From the NCBI GenBank assembly GCA_033812735.1, contig JAPXTA010000024.1:1-45791 (forward strand): 45,791 bases of DNA, read 5' to 3'. The position numbers and the translations under genes were made by a program. The stretch comes from JABFRJ01 sp033812735. GTDB lineage: Bacteria; Pseudomonadota; Alphaproteobacteria; Rhizobiales; Hyphomicrobiaceae. Shown here piece by piece: positions 26,328-34,249 of this stretch (positions within the stretch are counted from its first letter, which is position 1; each line of letters opens with the position of its first letter). Below the pieces are notes generated by a model that saw only the letters and a program-made list of their open reading frames with translations, was not told the DNA's origin and ran no database searches.

Positions 26328-27347
26328 TTAGTTCTTCGCCTTGTCCACCAGGGCCTTTTCCTTGATCCAGGGCATCATGGCGCGGAGCTTCTCGCCGACT
26401 TCCTCGATGCCATGGGCGGCGTTCATGCGACGTGTCGCCTTGAAGGACGGTTGGCCGGCCTTGCACTCGCGGATCCACTCGGTGGTGAACTTGCCCGACT
26501 GGATGTCGTGCAGAACGCGCTTCATTTCCTTCTTGGTCTCTTCGGTGATGATGCGCGGGCCCGTCACGTACTCGCCGAACTCGGCGGTGTTGGAGATCGA
26601 GTAGTTCATGTTGGCGATGCCGCCTTCATAGATGAGGTCGACGATCAGCTTCACTTCGTGCAGGCACTCGAAGTAGGCCATTTCCGGTGCGTAGCCGGCT
26701 TCCACCAGTGTGTCGTAGCCGGCGCGGATCAGTTCGACGAGGCCGCCGCAGAGGACGACCTGCTCGCCGAAGAGATCGGTCTCGCATTCCTCTTTGAAGT
26801 TCGTCTCGATGATGCCGGCCTTGCCGCCGCCGATCGCCGAGGCGTAGCTCAGCAGCAGGTCGTGGCAGTTGCCGCTCTTGTCGGCGTGGATCGCCATCAA
26901 GCATGGAACGCCGCCGCCGCGCTGATACTCGGAGCGCACGGTGTGGCCAGGGCCCTTCGGGGCGACCATGCCGACGTCGAGGTCGGCGCGCGGCTCGATC
27001 AGGTTGAAATGAACGTTGAGGCCGTGGGCGAACAGGATGCAGGCGCCCTTCTTCATGTTCTCGTGCAGGTGATCGCGATAGATGTCGGCCTGAAGTTCGT
27101 CGGGGGTCAGCATCATGATGACGTCTGCCCACTTGGCGGCCTCGGCGACTTCCATGACCTTGAACTTGGCGGCTTCAGCCTTCGTCGCGGACGCCGAGCC
27201 CTTGCGGAGCGCGATGGCGACGTTCTTGCAGCCGCTGTCGCGGAGGTTTTGGGCATGCGCGTGGCCCTGGCTGCCGTAGCCGACCACGGCGATCTTCTTA
27301 CCCTTGATCAGGCTGACGTCGGCATCACGGTCGTAGTAAACGCGCAT
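26328..27347 (-). CDS. ilvC: Ketol-acid reductoisomerase (NADP+), class I
   Basis: A 339-residue IlvC, the second step of isoleucine/valine synthesis. The start MRVYYDRDADVSLIKGKK is standard, GYGSQGHAHAQNLRDSG is the NADPH-binding turn, GHTVRSEYQRGGGVPCL and the C-terminal helical part (LHEVKLIVDLIYEGGIANM, GPRIITEETKKEMK, RECKAGQPSFKATRR) carry the Mg-binding and knotted domain features. AAAGGA is seven bases before the ATG. The frame continues open upstream of the ATG, without a comparable start. The gene is monocistronic, with a strong terminator downstream; about 158 bases separate it from the divergent YcxB-like gene. No leader peptide or attenuator is seen in that gap. Confidence 0.97.
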   Translation of the reverse strand: MRVYYDRDADVSLIKGKKIAVVGYGSQGHAHAQNLRDSGCKNVAIALRKGSASATKAEAAKFKVMEVAEAAKWADVIMMLTPDELQADIYRDHLHENMKKGACILFAHGLNVHFNLIEPRADLDVGMVAPKGPGHTVRSEYQRGGGVPCLMAIHADKSGNCHDLLLSYASAIGGGKAGIIETNFKEECETDLFGEQVVLCGGLVELIRAGYDTLVEAGYAPEMAYFECLHEVKLIVDLIYEGGIANMNYSISNTAEFGEYVTGPRIITEETKKEMKRVLHDIQSGKFTTEWIRECKAGQPSFKATRRMNAAHGIEEVGEKLRAMMPWIKEKALVDKAKN

Positions 27348-27505
27348 AGGGTTTCCTTTCAGAAGGCGGCGTTGATCAATCCGGTTTGAAATCCGCGCGT
27401 TCCGTAGCCGCTCCGGGCCGGTGCGGCAAGTGGAAAGCCCTGTTATTGCGGGAGCGGGGCTATGCGCGGCTGGCGGCATACCACCAAAGGTTAACAGGGG
27501 TGACG

Positions 27506-28069
27506 ATGGTGCCTGGTTCGCTAGATACAACTCTCGTCTATCGTTTGGAGCGGGCGGACTGGCTCGCCTATGAGAGCAGATCCGTGCCGTTGTCAGGACC
27601 GCGATTTGCCGTCTCGCTGCTGTTTCCCATGGCGGCCGGCGGCATCCATGGATTTGCCAGGGAGAGCGGCCTTGCCTGGTTGCCCTTTGCCTCGGATGGC
27701 TGGGTCGACAAGCTGGTCTTGGCAGCGGTGGTCTTTCTCGCCTGGTTTGTTGGAATTACCGCGTTCCTGACAATCTCTGCTCACCGGCGCGCCGCGCGGC
27801 ACATTCTGGCTTCGACGGATACAACTCTGACGATCGCTGACGATGGCTCTACGGTCGCCGCCGGGGGTGTCGGCCGAACTGTGCGCTGGGGGGACCTCGC
27901 CACGGTTCGGATCGATCCGCGCCATATCTTCCTGCAGCCAGCCGTTGGGTCCAACAGGGGGGAAGTGATCATCGTGCCAGACCGGGCGTTCGGCAGCCAT
28001 GCTGGGATGGTGGCATTCGGGCAGCTCGCCGATGCACGGCGTGCGGTGGGCGAGGAAATGCCGGCCTGA
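27506..28069 (+). CDS. YcxB-like membrane protein of unknown function
   Basis: A 187-residue protein with two likely hydrophobic segments (VSLLFPMAAGGIHGF near 36-50 and KLVLAAVVFLAWFVGITAFL near 68-89), followed by a soluble C-terminal domain: LTIADDGSTVAAGGVGRTVRWGDLATVR and a strand ending IIVPDRAFG. This layout, with a W-x-D-hydrophobic strand pattern and the IIVP end, resembles YcxB-like (PF14317) proteins. AGGGG seven bases before the ATG supports the start; an in-frame ATG 40 codons earlier lies in the ilvC promoter area. The function is unknown and the family call is moderately sure. Confidence 0.65.
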   Translation: MVPGSLDTTLVYRLERADWLAYESRSVPLSGPRFAVSLLFPMAAGGIHGFARESGLAWLPFASDGWVDKLVLAAVVFLAWFVGITAFLTISAHRRAARHILASTDTTLTIADDGSTVAAGGVGRTVRWGDLATVRIDPRHIFLQPAVGSNRGEVIIVPDRAFGSHAGMVAFGQLADARRAVGEEMPA

Positions 28070-28203
28070 GGGGCTTTGCGGGAACAGATTGTTACGGCGC
28101 ATTTACCGTGGCTTACGACGGCGCTCATTTCGTTGCCTGCAACATGCTATTTTTGCTGCTGTTTTTCCGATTCAGTGTGCGACATCTCTCCCCGGAGTTC
28201 TCT

Positions 28204-28923
28204 ATGCGTGTTCAGGTTCTACCGTCGGTCGCTCTCGCCGGCGCCGTTTCGTTCGGCTTTGCGTCTGCGAGCTTTGCCGGCGGTTGCGGATCGCATCATT
28301 GCGGCGCCGCCGAAGGTGCCGTCGTCCGTCCCGCCTACAACGAAGTGGTTCACGAGCCGGCAGTGGTGGGCACACGCGTTCAGCGGATCGAGACGTCGCC
28401 TGGCTATTGGACGGCGTCGCAAGTGCCTGCACAGACCGGATTTTATCAGAAGAGCGTGGTCGTGCGGCCGTCTTCGGTGAGCTATCGCACGGTCCCCGCC
28501 CAGTACCGCACCGTTCATGAGACGGTTGTCGTCCGCCCTGCCACAGTTGCCTACGAGTATCGTCCGGATCGCCATGGCCGCATGGTGAAGTGCGCGGTAC
28601 ATGTCCCCGCCGTGACCCGGACGGTGGCGAGGGAAGTCATGGTGAGCCCCGGACACACGGTTGCGACGCCTGTCGCCGCGGTCTATCGGACGGTGACGGT
28701 TCCGGTCGTTATTTCCCCCGCGCGTACGGCCTATCAATACACGCCGCCGCGCGTCGACTATGTTGCGCACCCGATCACTCTCAAGGCAGCGACTGCGCGT
28801 GTGATCCACCATCCCGCCGTGCATCACTCGCGCCGCGTCTACCTGGAGAGCCATCCTGGTTTCGTTCCGGCGGCGCCGGTGGCCTATCACCATCAGCCGC
28901 GCCGTAGCCATTGGCTCCGTTGA
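28204..28923 (+). CDS. Secreted repetitive Tyr/Val/Arg-rich protein of unknown function
   Basis: A 239-residue protein with a Sec signal peptide (MRVQVLPSVALAGAVSFGFA, cut near SASFA/GG at about residue 25). The mature part starts with CGSHHCG, a possible metal or disulphide pair, then carries repeated VVVRP, YRTV and VVISP-like units with Val-Tyr-Arg-Thr-Val spaced by 10-30 residues, and ends His-rich. GGAG six bases before the ATG fixes the start. The repeats suggest an elongated beta structure in the periplasm or envelope. I know of no assigned function, and no neighbouring gene explains it. The net charge is strongly positive. Confidence 0.7.
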   Translation: MRVQVLPSVALAGAVSFGFASASFAGGCGSHHCGAAEGAVVRPAYNEVVHEPAVVGTRVQRIETSPGYWTASQVPAQTGFYQKSVVVRPSSVSYRTVPAQYRTVHETVVVRPATVAYEYRPDRHGRMVKCAVHVPAVTRTVAREVMVSPGHTVATPVAAVYRTVTVPVVISPARTAYQYTPPRVDYVAHPITLKAATARVIHHPAVHHSRRVYLESHPGFVPAAPVAYHHQPRRSHWLR

Positions 28924-29035
28924 TACCTGGGGCTGTTGGCCGAGCAGTTATGCCGTGGGAGCGGTTGATGGCAGACGGCATTCTGCCGATACCGGCGAGA
29001 GCCTAGACGTCAACGGCGTGGTGCCCTTCGATTTT

Positions 29036-29069
29036 TTCGAGTTCACTCATGGTTCGAGTTCACTCATGG
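29036..29069. repeat. Perfect 17-bp tandem duplication
   Basis: TTCGAGTTCACTCATGG occurs twice in direct succession with no mismatch, about 105 bases upstream of the parA-like start codon. The surrounding 250 bases between the secreted protein and the ParA gene contain no other feature I can support. Confidence 0.9.
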
Positions 29070-29173
29070 GGAGAAGCGCCATAATTCTGGTCTCCCTGTG
29101 GGGCACCAGTTGGTAGTGTGCTTGAAGGCGGGAGCATCGCGTCAGGATCGCAATAGGATCTCACTCAATTCTC

Positions 29174-30061
29174 ATGGGCAAAGCCGTCGCGATCATGAAC
29201 ACCAAGGGCGGGGTCGGTAAATCGACCCTGGTGCTGGCCCTTGCCGAGACGCTGTCGGCGCTTCACGGCAAGACGGTGCTCATCATCGATGCCGATGCGC
29301 AGGCGAGCGTCAGCGCCATGCTGATGTCGGCGACGAACCTGCACAAGCTACAGACCGGGGGCAGCACAATCGTCGACCTGCTTGGGGCGACAGTGCTGCG
29401 GCAGGAGCCGCTCGATTGGGTGAAGTACGTGGTCGGCGGCGTCTCCGACGTGGACGACGCACGGACGGTGTACCTGTTGCCGAGCGACATGCAACTTGCG
29501 TTGCTGGAACGCGAGGTGTCGCGGGAGAGCCAGCATGCGCGGCTGCGTGGGACGATCGCGGCATTGCTCAATGCTGCGCGGCCGGTGTTCGACGTCATTT
29601 TGATCGACTGTCCGCCGGGGCTGTCCGTGCTGACGGAATGCTGGCTGCGGGAGGCCGACTATCACGTTGCCCCGACAAAGCCAGATTACGTGTCGGCATG
29701 CGGCCTCGAGGTGTTCCGGCGGTTCAAGTCGCTCAATCCCGAGATGGGGTTCGCGGAAGCCCTGGGTGTCGCGATCAACATGAGAGATCAGTCCTCGGTC
29801 GGTGATATCGAGTACGAACGCTGGCTGCGCGAAAATCCCGAGAACAAATGCTTTACGGCTGCCATACCGCGCAGCAACATTTTCCAGCATGCGACGGCGT
29901 ACCAGACAGCCGATCGGTCCTATCCGGCCAAGTATCCGGGCGAAGTCGGGCAGGCCGTGCGGTCCATGACCGCGGAGTTCTTGCAGAGGCTTGCGGCGCG
30001 CGAAAGTACGCAGAGCACGGCCACCCCGGCGCCGGCCAAATCTGCCTCCAGCGGCCGGTGA
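29174..30061 (+). CDS. ParA/Soj-family ATPase, no ParB partner
   Basis: A 295-residue P-loop ATPase of the ParA/MinD superfamily. The deviant Walker A box KGGVGKST (11-18) has the signature lysine at position 11; LIIDADAQASVSAMLMSAT is the A' motif and VILIDCPPGLSVLTECWL the Walker B region. The DNA-binding basic C-terminus is unremarkable, and the tail (last 25 residues) is Ser/Thr/Pro-rich. Such ATPases form gradients on the nucleoid that position a cargo: plasmid, chemoreceptor cluster, carboxysome or similar. No parB or cargo gene is adjacent, so the partner is encoded elsewhere. It might be derived from a plasmid or from a chromosomal positioning system. Confidence 0.9.
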   Translation: MGKAVAIMNTKGGVGKSTLVLALAETLSALHGKTVLIIDADAQASVSAMLMSATNLHKLQTGGSTIVDLLGATVLRQEPLDWVKYVVGGVSDVDDARTVYLLPSDMQLALLEREVSRESQHARLRGTIAALLNAARPVFDVILIDCPPGLSVLTECWLREADYHVAPTKPDYVSACGLEVFRRFKSLNPEMGFAEALGVAINMRDQSSVGDIEYERWLRENPENKCFTAAIPRSNIFQHATAYQTADRSYPAKYPGEVGQAVRSMTAEFLQRLAARESTQSTATPAPAKSASSGR

Positions 30062-30074
30062 TCTACTGCTGCAG

Positions 30075-30103
30075 TTGACCTATCCGGCAACATGCAGTGC
30101 AAT
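30075..30103 (+). promoter_or_regulatory. Candidate promoter for the FadJ-like gene
   Basis: TTGACC (30075-30080) and TGCAAT (30098-30103) are separated by exactly 17 bases; the start codon follows 57 bases further on. The match is moderate and no operator-like palindrome is seen near it. Confidence 0.35.
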
Positions 30104-30159
30104 CGCGCCTCCAATCTCTTAGACAACAAGCCTCGCATCATTTTGAGGAGCGCCGAGCC

Positions 30160-32268
30160 ATGGCAACCGCCCAAGTCATTACCGAGCGCCGCGGCGCCGT
30201 TCTCGTTGCGCGGATGGATCACCCGCCGGTCAATGCGCTCGCCATCGGGCTGCGCACGGGGCTTGTCGAGGCGATCAAGCAGGCGGAGGCGGATCCGAGC
30301 GTGAAGGCTGTCGTCATCACCGGTCATGGCCGTGCGTTCTCGGCGGGCGCCGACATCACCGAGTTCGCCAAGGGACGCCACGAGCCGGCACTCTGGAAAG
30401 TGATCAACCTCATCGAGCAGTGCTCGAAGCCCGTCGTCGCCGCGATGAACGGCCTGGCGCTGGGCGGTGGGCTGGAGACAGCGCTTGGTTGCCATTATCG
30501 CGTGGCATCGGCAGACGCGAAGCAGTTCGGTCTTCCGGAAGTGAAGATCGGCATCGTGCCGGGCGCCGGCGGTACGCAGCGCTTGCCGCGTCTCATCGGG
30601 TTCGAGGGCGCGCTCGATATGATCGTGTCGGGCAATCCTGTTGACGCCAAGAAGGCGCATGCCCTCGGCCTCGTCGACAAGCTGTCGACCGGCGATGTCG
30701 TCGCCGATGCGGTCGCCTTCGCGGAAGATCTGATTGCGCAGGGCAAAGGGCCTCGCCGCGTTTCAGAGATTGCCGTCGATCCGAGCAAGATACCGGCCGA
30801 CCTCTTCGCTGCACGCCGTGCCGCCGTTGCGCGCCATCCGAGTGGTCCGCTGGCGCCGGTGAAATGCATCGAAGCGGTCGAAGCGGCGGTGACGAACGCG
30901 TTCCCGCGCGGACAGGAACTCGAACTTGCCGCGATCGGCGCGTGCATGGGCGGGCCGTACGCGCGTGCGCTGCAGTACGCGTTCTTCGCTGAACGGCAGG
31001 CTGCGAACATTGCCGACATCGGACCCGAAGTGAAGCCGCGTAACGTGACGTCGGTCGGGGTGATCGGTGCCGGGACGATGGGGCAGGGTATCAGCCTCGC
31101 ATTTCTCCTTGCCGGCTTCAAAGTGACCATCGTGGAGACGACGCAAGAAGCGCTCGACCGTGGCCTCGGCAAGATCAAGGAGACCATCGCAGGCCAGGTG
31201 AAGCGTGGCCGCATGAGCGAGGCGCAGGCCGCCGCCGTTGCTGCGAATATGGCGAGTGGCACCGACCTTTCGTCGCTGAAGGACGCCGATCTCGTGATCG
31301 AGGCGGTGTTCGAGAATATGGCGGTGAAGAAGGAGGTGTTCGGGAAGCTCGATGCGATCTGCAAACAGGGCGCGGTTCTCGCGTCCAATACGTCCACGCT
31401 CGACGTCGACGAAATCGCCGCGTCGACGAAGCGGCCCGAAGACGTCATCGGCCTGCACTTCTTCTCGCCCGCCAACATCATGCGCCTGCTGGAGATCGTG
31501 CGCGGTGCCAAGACCTCAAAGGAGGTGTTGGCGACAGCGATGGCGGTCGCGAAGAAGATCGGCAAGGTGGGGGTCGTATCCGGCGTCTGCTTCGGCTTCA
31601 TCGGCAATCGTATGGTCGAGGCCTACATGGAGGAAGTGCAGGCGATGCTGATGGAGGGCGCGACGCCCGCCGACATCGACGGCGCGTTCGAGAAGTGGGG
31701 CTTTGCCATGGGGCCGCTTGCCGTCATGGATCTCGCCGGCATGGATGTCGGCTGGCGTATCCGCAAGGAACACGCGATCCCCGAGGAGCGCCGCAACCTC
31801 TACAAAGTGACCGATGCGCTGGTTGAAAGCGGCCGTCACGGCCAGAAGACCGGCGCCGGCATCTATATCTACGGGTCCGATCGCAAGCGCACCGCCGACC
31901 CGAAAGTGGTCGAGATGTTCAAGGCCGAAGCGGCGAAGCAAGGCGTGGTGCAGCGCAATGGCATTTCGGCCGATGAGATCGTCGAGCGCGGGATATTGCG
32001 GTTGATCAATACCGGCGCGGAGATCCTTGAGGAAGGCATCGCGCAGCGGGCGAGCGACATCGATACGATCTACCTGAACGGCTACGGCTTCCTTGCGTGG
32101 CGCGGGGGACCGATGTGGCAAGCCGACGAGATGGGTCTTGCCAAGGTTGCCGAGAAGATCCGCGCCTACGAAGCGAAGTACGGCAAGCGCTGGGCGCTTG
32201 CGCCGCTGATCGACCGCCTGGCCAAGGACGGCGGCACGTTCGCGGCGCGGGACAAGGCGAAAGGTTGA
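30160..32268 (+). CDS. Bifunctional enoyl-CoA hydratase/3-hydroxyacyl-CoA dehydrogenase (FadB/FadJ-like)
   Basis: A 702-residue beta-oxidation enzyme. The N-terminal crotonase half carries AFSAGADITEF (near residue 60), GLALGGGLETALGCHYRVA (oxyanion Gly) and FGLPEVKIGIVPGAGGTQRLP. The dehydrogenase half starts near residue 300 with VGVIGAGTMGQGISLAFLLAG and includes HFFSPANIMRLLEIV and the second C-terminal dehydrogenase domain. It lacks the extra isomerase part of larger FadB alpha subunits and resembles the alphaproteobacterial/peroxisomal MFE-1 type. GAGGAG nine bases before the ATG fixes the start. No thiolase gene adjoins it, so it probably partners with an unlinked enzyme. The first two steps are hydration and NAD-dependent oxidation of acyl-CoA. 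Confidence 0.93.
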   Translation: MATAQVITERRGAVLVARMDHPPVNALAIGLRTGLVEAIKQAEADPSVKAVVITGHGRAFSAGADITEFAKGRHEPALWKVINLIEQCSKPVVAAMNGLALGGGLETALGCHYRVASADAKQFGLPEVKIGIVPGAGGTQRLPRLIGFEGALDMIVSGNPVDAKKAHALGLVDKLSTGDVVADAVAFAEDLIAQGKGPRRVSEIAVDPSKIPADLFAARRAAVARHPSGPLAPVKCIEAVEAAVTNAFPRGQELELAAIGACMGGPYARALQYAFFAERQAANIADIGPEVKPRNVTSVGVIGAGTMGQGISLAFLLAGFKVTIVETTQEALDRGLGKIKETIAGQVKRGRMSEAQAAAVAANMASGTDLSSLKDADLVIEAVFENMAVKKEVFGKLDAICKQGAVLASNTSTLDVDEIAASTKRPEDVIGLHFFSPANIMRLLEIVRGAKTSKEVLATAMAVAKKIGKVGVVSGVCFGFIGNRMVEAYMEEVQAMLMEGATPADIDGAFEKWGFAMGPLAVMDLAGMDVGWRIRKEHAIPEERRNLYKVTDALVESGRHGQKTGAGIYIYGSDRKRTADPKVVEMFKAEAAKQGVVQRNGISADEIVERGILRLINTGAEILEEGIAQRASDIDTIYLNGYGFLAWRGGPMWQADEMGLAKVAEKIRAYEAKYGKRWALAPLIDRLAKDGGTFAARDKAKG

Positions 32269-32327
32269 CGTTGCCGTTCGTGGCGATAGCCCGGGCGGTC
32301 GGCGGGTTCTTGTCGGGTGCCGGCCTG

Positions 32328-32358
32328 CCCCTCTCGCTGTGAAGCACGGGGAGAGGGG
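32328..32358. repeat. Short palindrome CCCCTCTC...GAGAGGGG
   Basis: Eight-base arms separated by 15 bases lie in the 163-base gap between the FadJ-like gene and the ketopantoate-reductase-like gene. The arms resemble the CCCTCTCC/GGAGAGGG intergenic palindrome frequent in rhizobial and xanthomonad genomes (recalled). No T-run follows, so a terminator is less likely. Confidence 0.4.
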
Positions 32359-32431
32359 AGCCGATATTGCAACGTCCGGAGCTTCGGCCTACTTGTCGGC
32401 GTCGAGAACAGATTTGCGGGATGAAACTGAC

Positions 32432-33364
32432 ATGAAAATCGCGATCATCGGCTGTGGCGCCATGGGGTCCGTTTATGCGGCGCTGCTTGCCGACAATGGC
32501 AAGCATGACGTGATCGCAATCGACAGCTGGGGTGCGCACGTCGATGCGATCAACAGCAAGGGGCTGCGCGTCGAAGGCGCGAGCGGCGACCGCACCGTCA
32601 AGCTCAAGGCCGTCACTGATGGTTCCGGCGTGCGCGATTGCGACCTCGTTATCATCGCGACGAAGTACGACGGTGTAACGCCTGCGGCTGAAACGGCGCT
32701 GAAAATCGCCAAGCCGGATGCGCCGATCCTCACCATTCAGAACGGCCTCGGCAGCGCCGACAAGGTTGCCGATGTGGTCGGCTCCAAGCGCATCATGATC
32801 GGCGTCGTCGGCGGCTTTGGCGCCTCGATGAAAGGGCCGGGGCACGCGCATCACAACGGCATGGAGTTCATGCGGCTCGGCGAGATGAACGGCGGTATGA
32901 CGGATCGTCTGCAGAAGGTGAAGGAGACGTGGGAGAGCGGCGGATTCAAGACTCTCGCCTTCGACGACATTCACAAGATGATCTGGGAAAAGCTGATCTG
33001 CAATTGCACGTACTCCGGGCCGTGCACGCTGACGGGTTTGCGGGTCGGCGAGATTCAGCAGTCGCCGTCTGGTTGGAGCATTGCGGCCGGTTGTGCCGCG
33101 GAGGCGTATCATGTCGCCCGCGCGAAAGGCATCAACCTCGATTTCAACGACCCCGTCCGCTACGTCTGGGACTTCGGCTTGAAGATCCCCGGTGCCCGTC
33201 CGTCCATGCTGCTCGATCATCTCGCCGGCAAGCCGGCCGAGATCGACAACATCAACGGCGCCATTCCGCGGCTCGGTGCGCAAGTTGGCATCGCCACGCC
33301 AATCAACTCGACCGTCGTCGCGCTGTTGAAGGCGAAGGAGAGCGGCTTCGGGAAGCCGGGCTGA
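32432..33364 (+). CDS. Ketopantoate reductase (PanE/ApbA)-family protein
   Basis: A 310-residue NADP-dependent 2-oxo-acid reductase of the 2-dehydropantoate 2-reductase fold. MKIAIIGCGAMGSVYAALL shows the Rossmann GxGxxG (7-12), QNGLGSADKV follows the NADP domain, and the catalytic lysine lies in IWEKLICNCTYS (Lys187 by count). The C-terminal half has the expected all-helical form. Many such proteins are not the true pantothenate enzyme. The gene lies 12 bases before recR and may be co-transcribed with it. A GGGATG stands about eleven bases before the ATG; the frame is open 31 codons further back without a stronger start. Confidence 0.88.
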   Translation: MKIAIIGCGAMGSVYAALLADNGKHDVIAIDSWGAHVDAINSKGLRVEGASGDRTVKLKAVTDGSGVRDCDLVIIATKYDGVTPAAETALKIAKPDAPILTIQNGLGSADKVADVVGSKRIMIGVVGGFGASMKGPGHAHHNGMEFMRLGEMNGGMTDRLQKVKETWESGGFKTLAFDDIHKMIWEKLICNCTYSGPCTLTGLRVGEIQQSPSGWSIAAGCAAEAYHVARAKGINLDFNDPVRYVWDFGLKIPGARPSMLLDHLAGKPAEIDNINGAIPRLGAQVGIATPINSTVVALLKAKESGFGKPG

Positions 33365-33376
33365 TCGAGAGAGACG

Positions 33377-33979
33377 ATGTCGCGCAAGCCTGCGGGCCCC
33401 GAGATCGAGCGGATCATTCAGCTGCTGGCGCGGTTGCCGGGGCTTGGGCCGCGCTCGGCTCGCAAAGCGGGTTTGGCGCTCGTCACCAAGCGGGCGGAAC
33501 TGCTCGAGCCGCTGGTCAACGCGTTGACCGATGCCCGCGACCGGATCGTAACCTGCGAGAGCTGCGGCAATATCGATACGTCGTCTCCTTGCGCCATCTG
33601 CAATGACCTGAACCGTGACCCGACCTTGATCGTCGTGGTCGAGCAGATCGCCGATTTGTGGGCGTTAGAGCGGGCGGGCGTCGTCAAGGCGCGCTATCAC
33701 GTGCTCGGCGGTCATCTATCGCCGCTCGATGGTGTTGGGCCGGACAAACTGAATATTCCGAAGCTCATCGCGCGTGCACATGACCCGGTGAAAGAGGTCT
33801 TGCTGGCGATGTCGGCGACCGTCGAGGGGCAATCGACCGCGCATTACCTTCGTGAGCAGCTGGCACAGGCGGGCGTTCAGGTGTCGGCGCTGGCGCGCGG
33901 CGTTCCGGTCGGCGGCGAACTCGACTATCTTGACGAAGGCACCCTCGCGGCCGCGTTCAAGAGCCGCAAAGTTCTCTGA
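33377..33979 (+). CDS. recR: Recombination mediator protein RecR
   Basis: A 200-residue RecR, which with RecF/RecO helps load RecA in gap repair. Features in order: helix-hairpin-helix IIQLLARLPGLGPRSARKAG (residues 13-32), a zinc finger CESCGN with CAIC (about 55-70), the TOPRIM fold beginning LIVVVEQIADLWALERAG, then HVLGGHLSPLDGVGPDKLN and the Walker-like end. Length and motifs are standard. The usual alphaproteobacterial neighbours dnaX and ybaB are missing; here recR follows a reductase gene by 12 bases. A GC-rich hairpin region with several stems follows it. Confidence 0.97.
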   Translation: MSRKPAGPEIERIIQLLARLPGLGPRSARKAGLALVTKRAELLEPLVNALTDARDRIVTCESCGNIDTSSPCAICNDLNRDPTLIVVVEQIADLWALERAGVVKARYHVLGGHLSPLDGVGPDKLNIPKLIARAHDPVKEVLLAMSATVEGQSTAHYLREQLAQAGVQVSALARGVPVGGELDYLDEGTLAAAFKSRKVL

Positions 33980-34017
33980 GAACACCGCGCCGCTGATCGG
34001 CCGGTCAAAAAAAGAAT

Positions 34018-34049
34018 GCGGCGGCCGCGCAGGGGGACGCGACCGCCGC
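34018..34049. terminator. GC-rich hairpin after recR, weak terminator
   Basis: Stem GCGGCGG (34018-34024) / CCGCCGC (34043-34049). On the minus strand it is followed by ATTCTTTTTTT, so it may also stop transcripts that leave the aminotransferase gene; on the plus strand only TTTG follows. Bidirectional use is possible. Confidence 0.4.
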
Positions 34050-34052
34050 TTT

Positions 34053-34225
34053 GTCCGTCACGGAAGACCGTAACGGCCTCGGCTCCTGGGGGGTACGGAG
34101 CCGTCTGGTTCTGAAATGGTGATACCCCGAACGGCTTCAAGGAGCACGTCCGGCTGTCGCACTCCATATTTCGTTGAACTGATCGTGATCAGAACGAAAA
34201 AGGCCGCCTTCGATGGGCGGCCTTT
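34053..34225 (+). ncRNA. Candidate structured RNA between recR and the aminotransferase gene
   Basis: This 170-base gap has no coding frame I trust. It contains hairpin ACGG-AAGA-CCGT (near 34060-34075), hairpin CGGCTCC (34080-34086) / GGAGCCG (34097-34103) with loop TGGGGGGTAC, and TACCCC (34123-34128) that is complementary to GGGGTA in that loop (34090-34095), so a pseudoknot or alternate fold is possible. It ends at the strong 34199-34225 stem, which could act as its terminator. No known RNA family is recognised; strand and function are inferred and the whole could be only spacer. Confidence 0.3.
34199..34225 (-). terminator. Rho-independent terminator after the aminotransferase gene
   Basis: Perfect ten-pair stem AAAGGCCGCC / GGCGGCCTTT with a seven-base loop. 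On the minus strand it is followed by TTCGTT after a T-rich arm (CCTTTTTCG), and it lies 24 bases past the stop. Flanking AACGAAA and TTTCGTT extend the stem, so it may stop transcripts from both sides. Confidence 0.85.
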
Positions 34226-34249
34226 CGTTTCAGGGCGATGCGGCGCTGT

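Noticed and set aside
26241..27389. 382-codon plus-strand open frame opposite ilvC
   Set aside because: It covers ilvC and its terminator and lacks any family signature.
29051..29061. GGTTCGAGTTC resembling the T-loop of a tRNA
   Set aside because: No acceptor, anticodon or D stem can be drawn around it; it is part of the 17-bp tandem repeat.
33980..34198. 4.5S/SRP RNA, which often sits near recR in other genomes
   Set aside because: The conserved GGAAG and AGCAGCC elements of the SRP RNA hairpin are missing.
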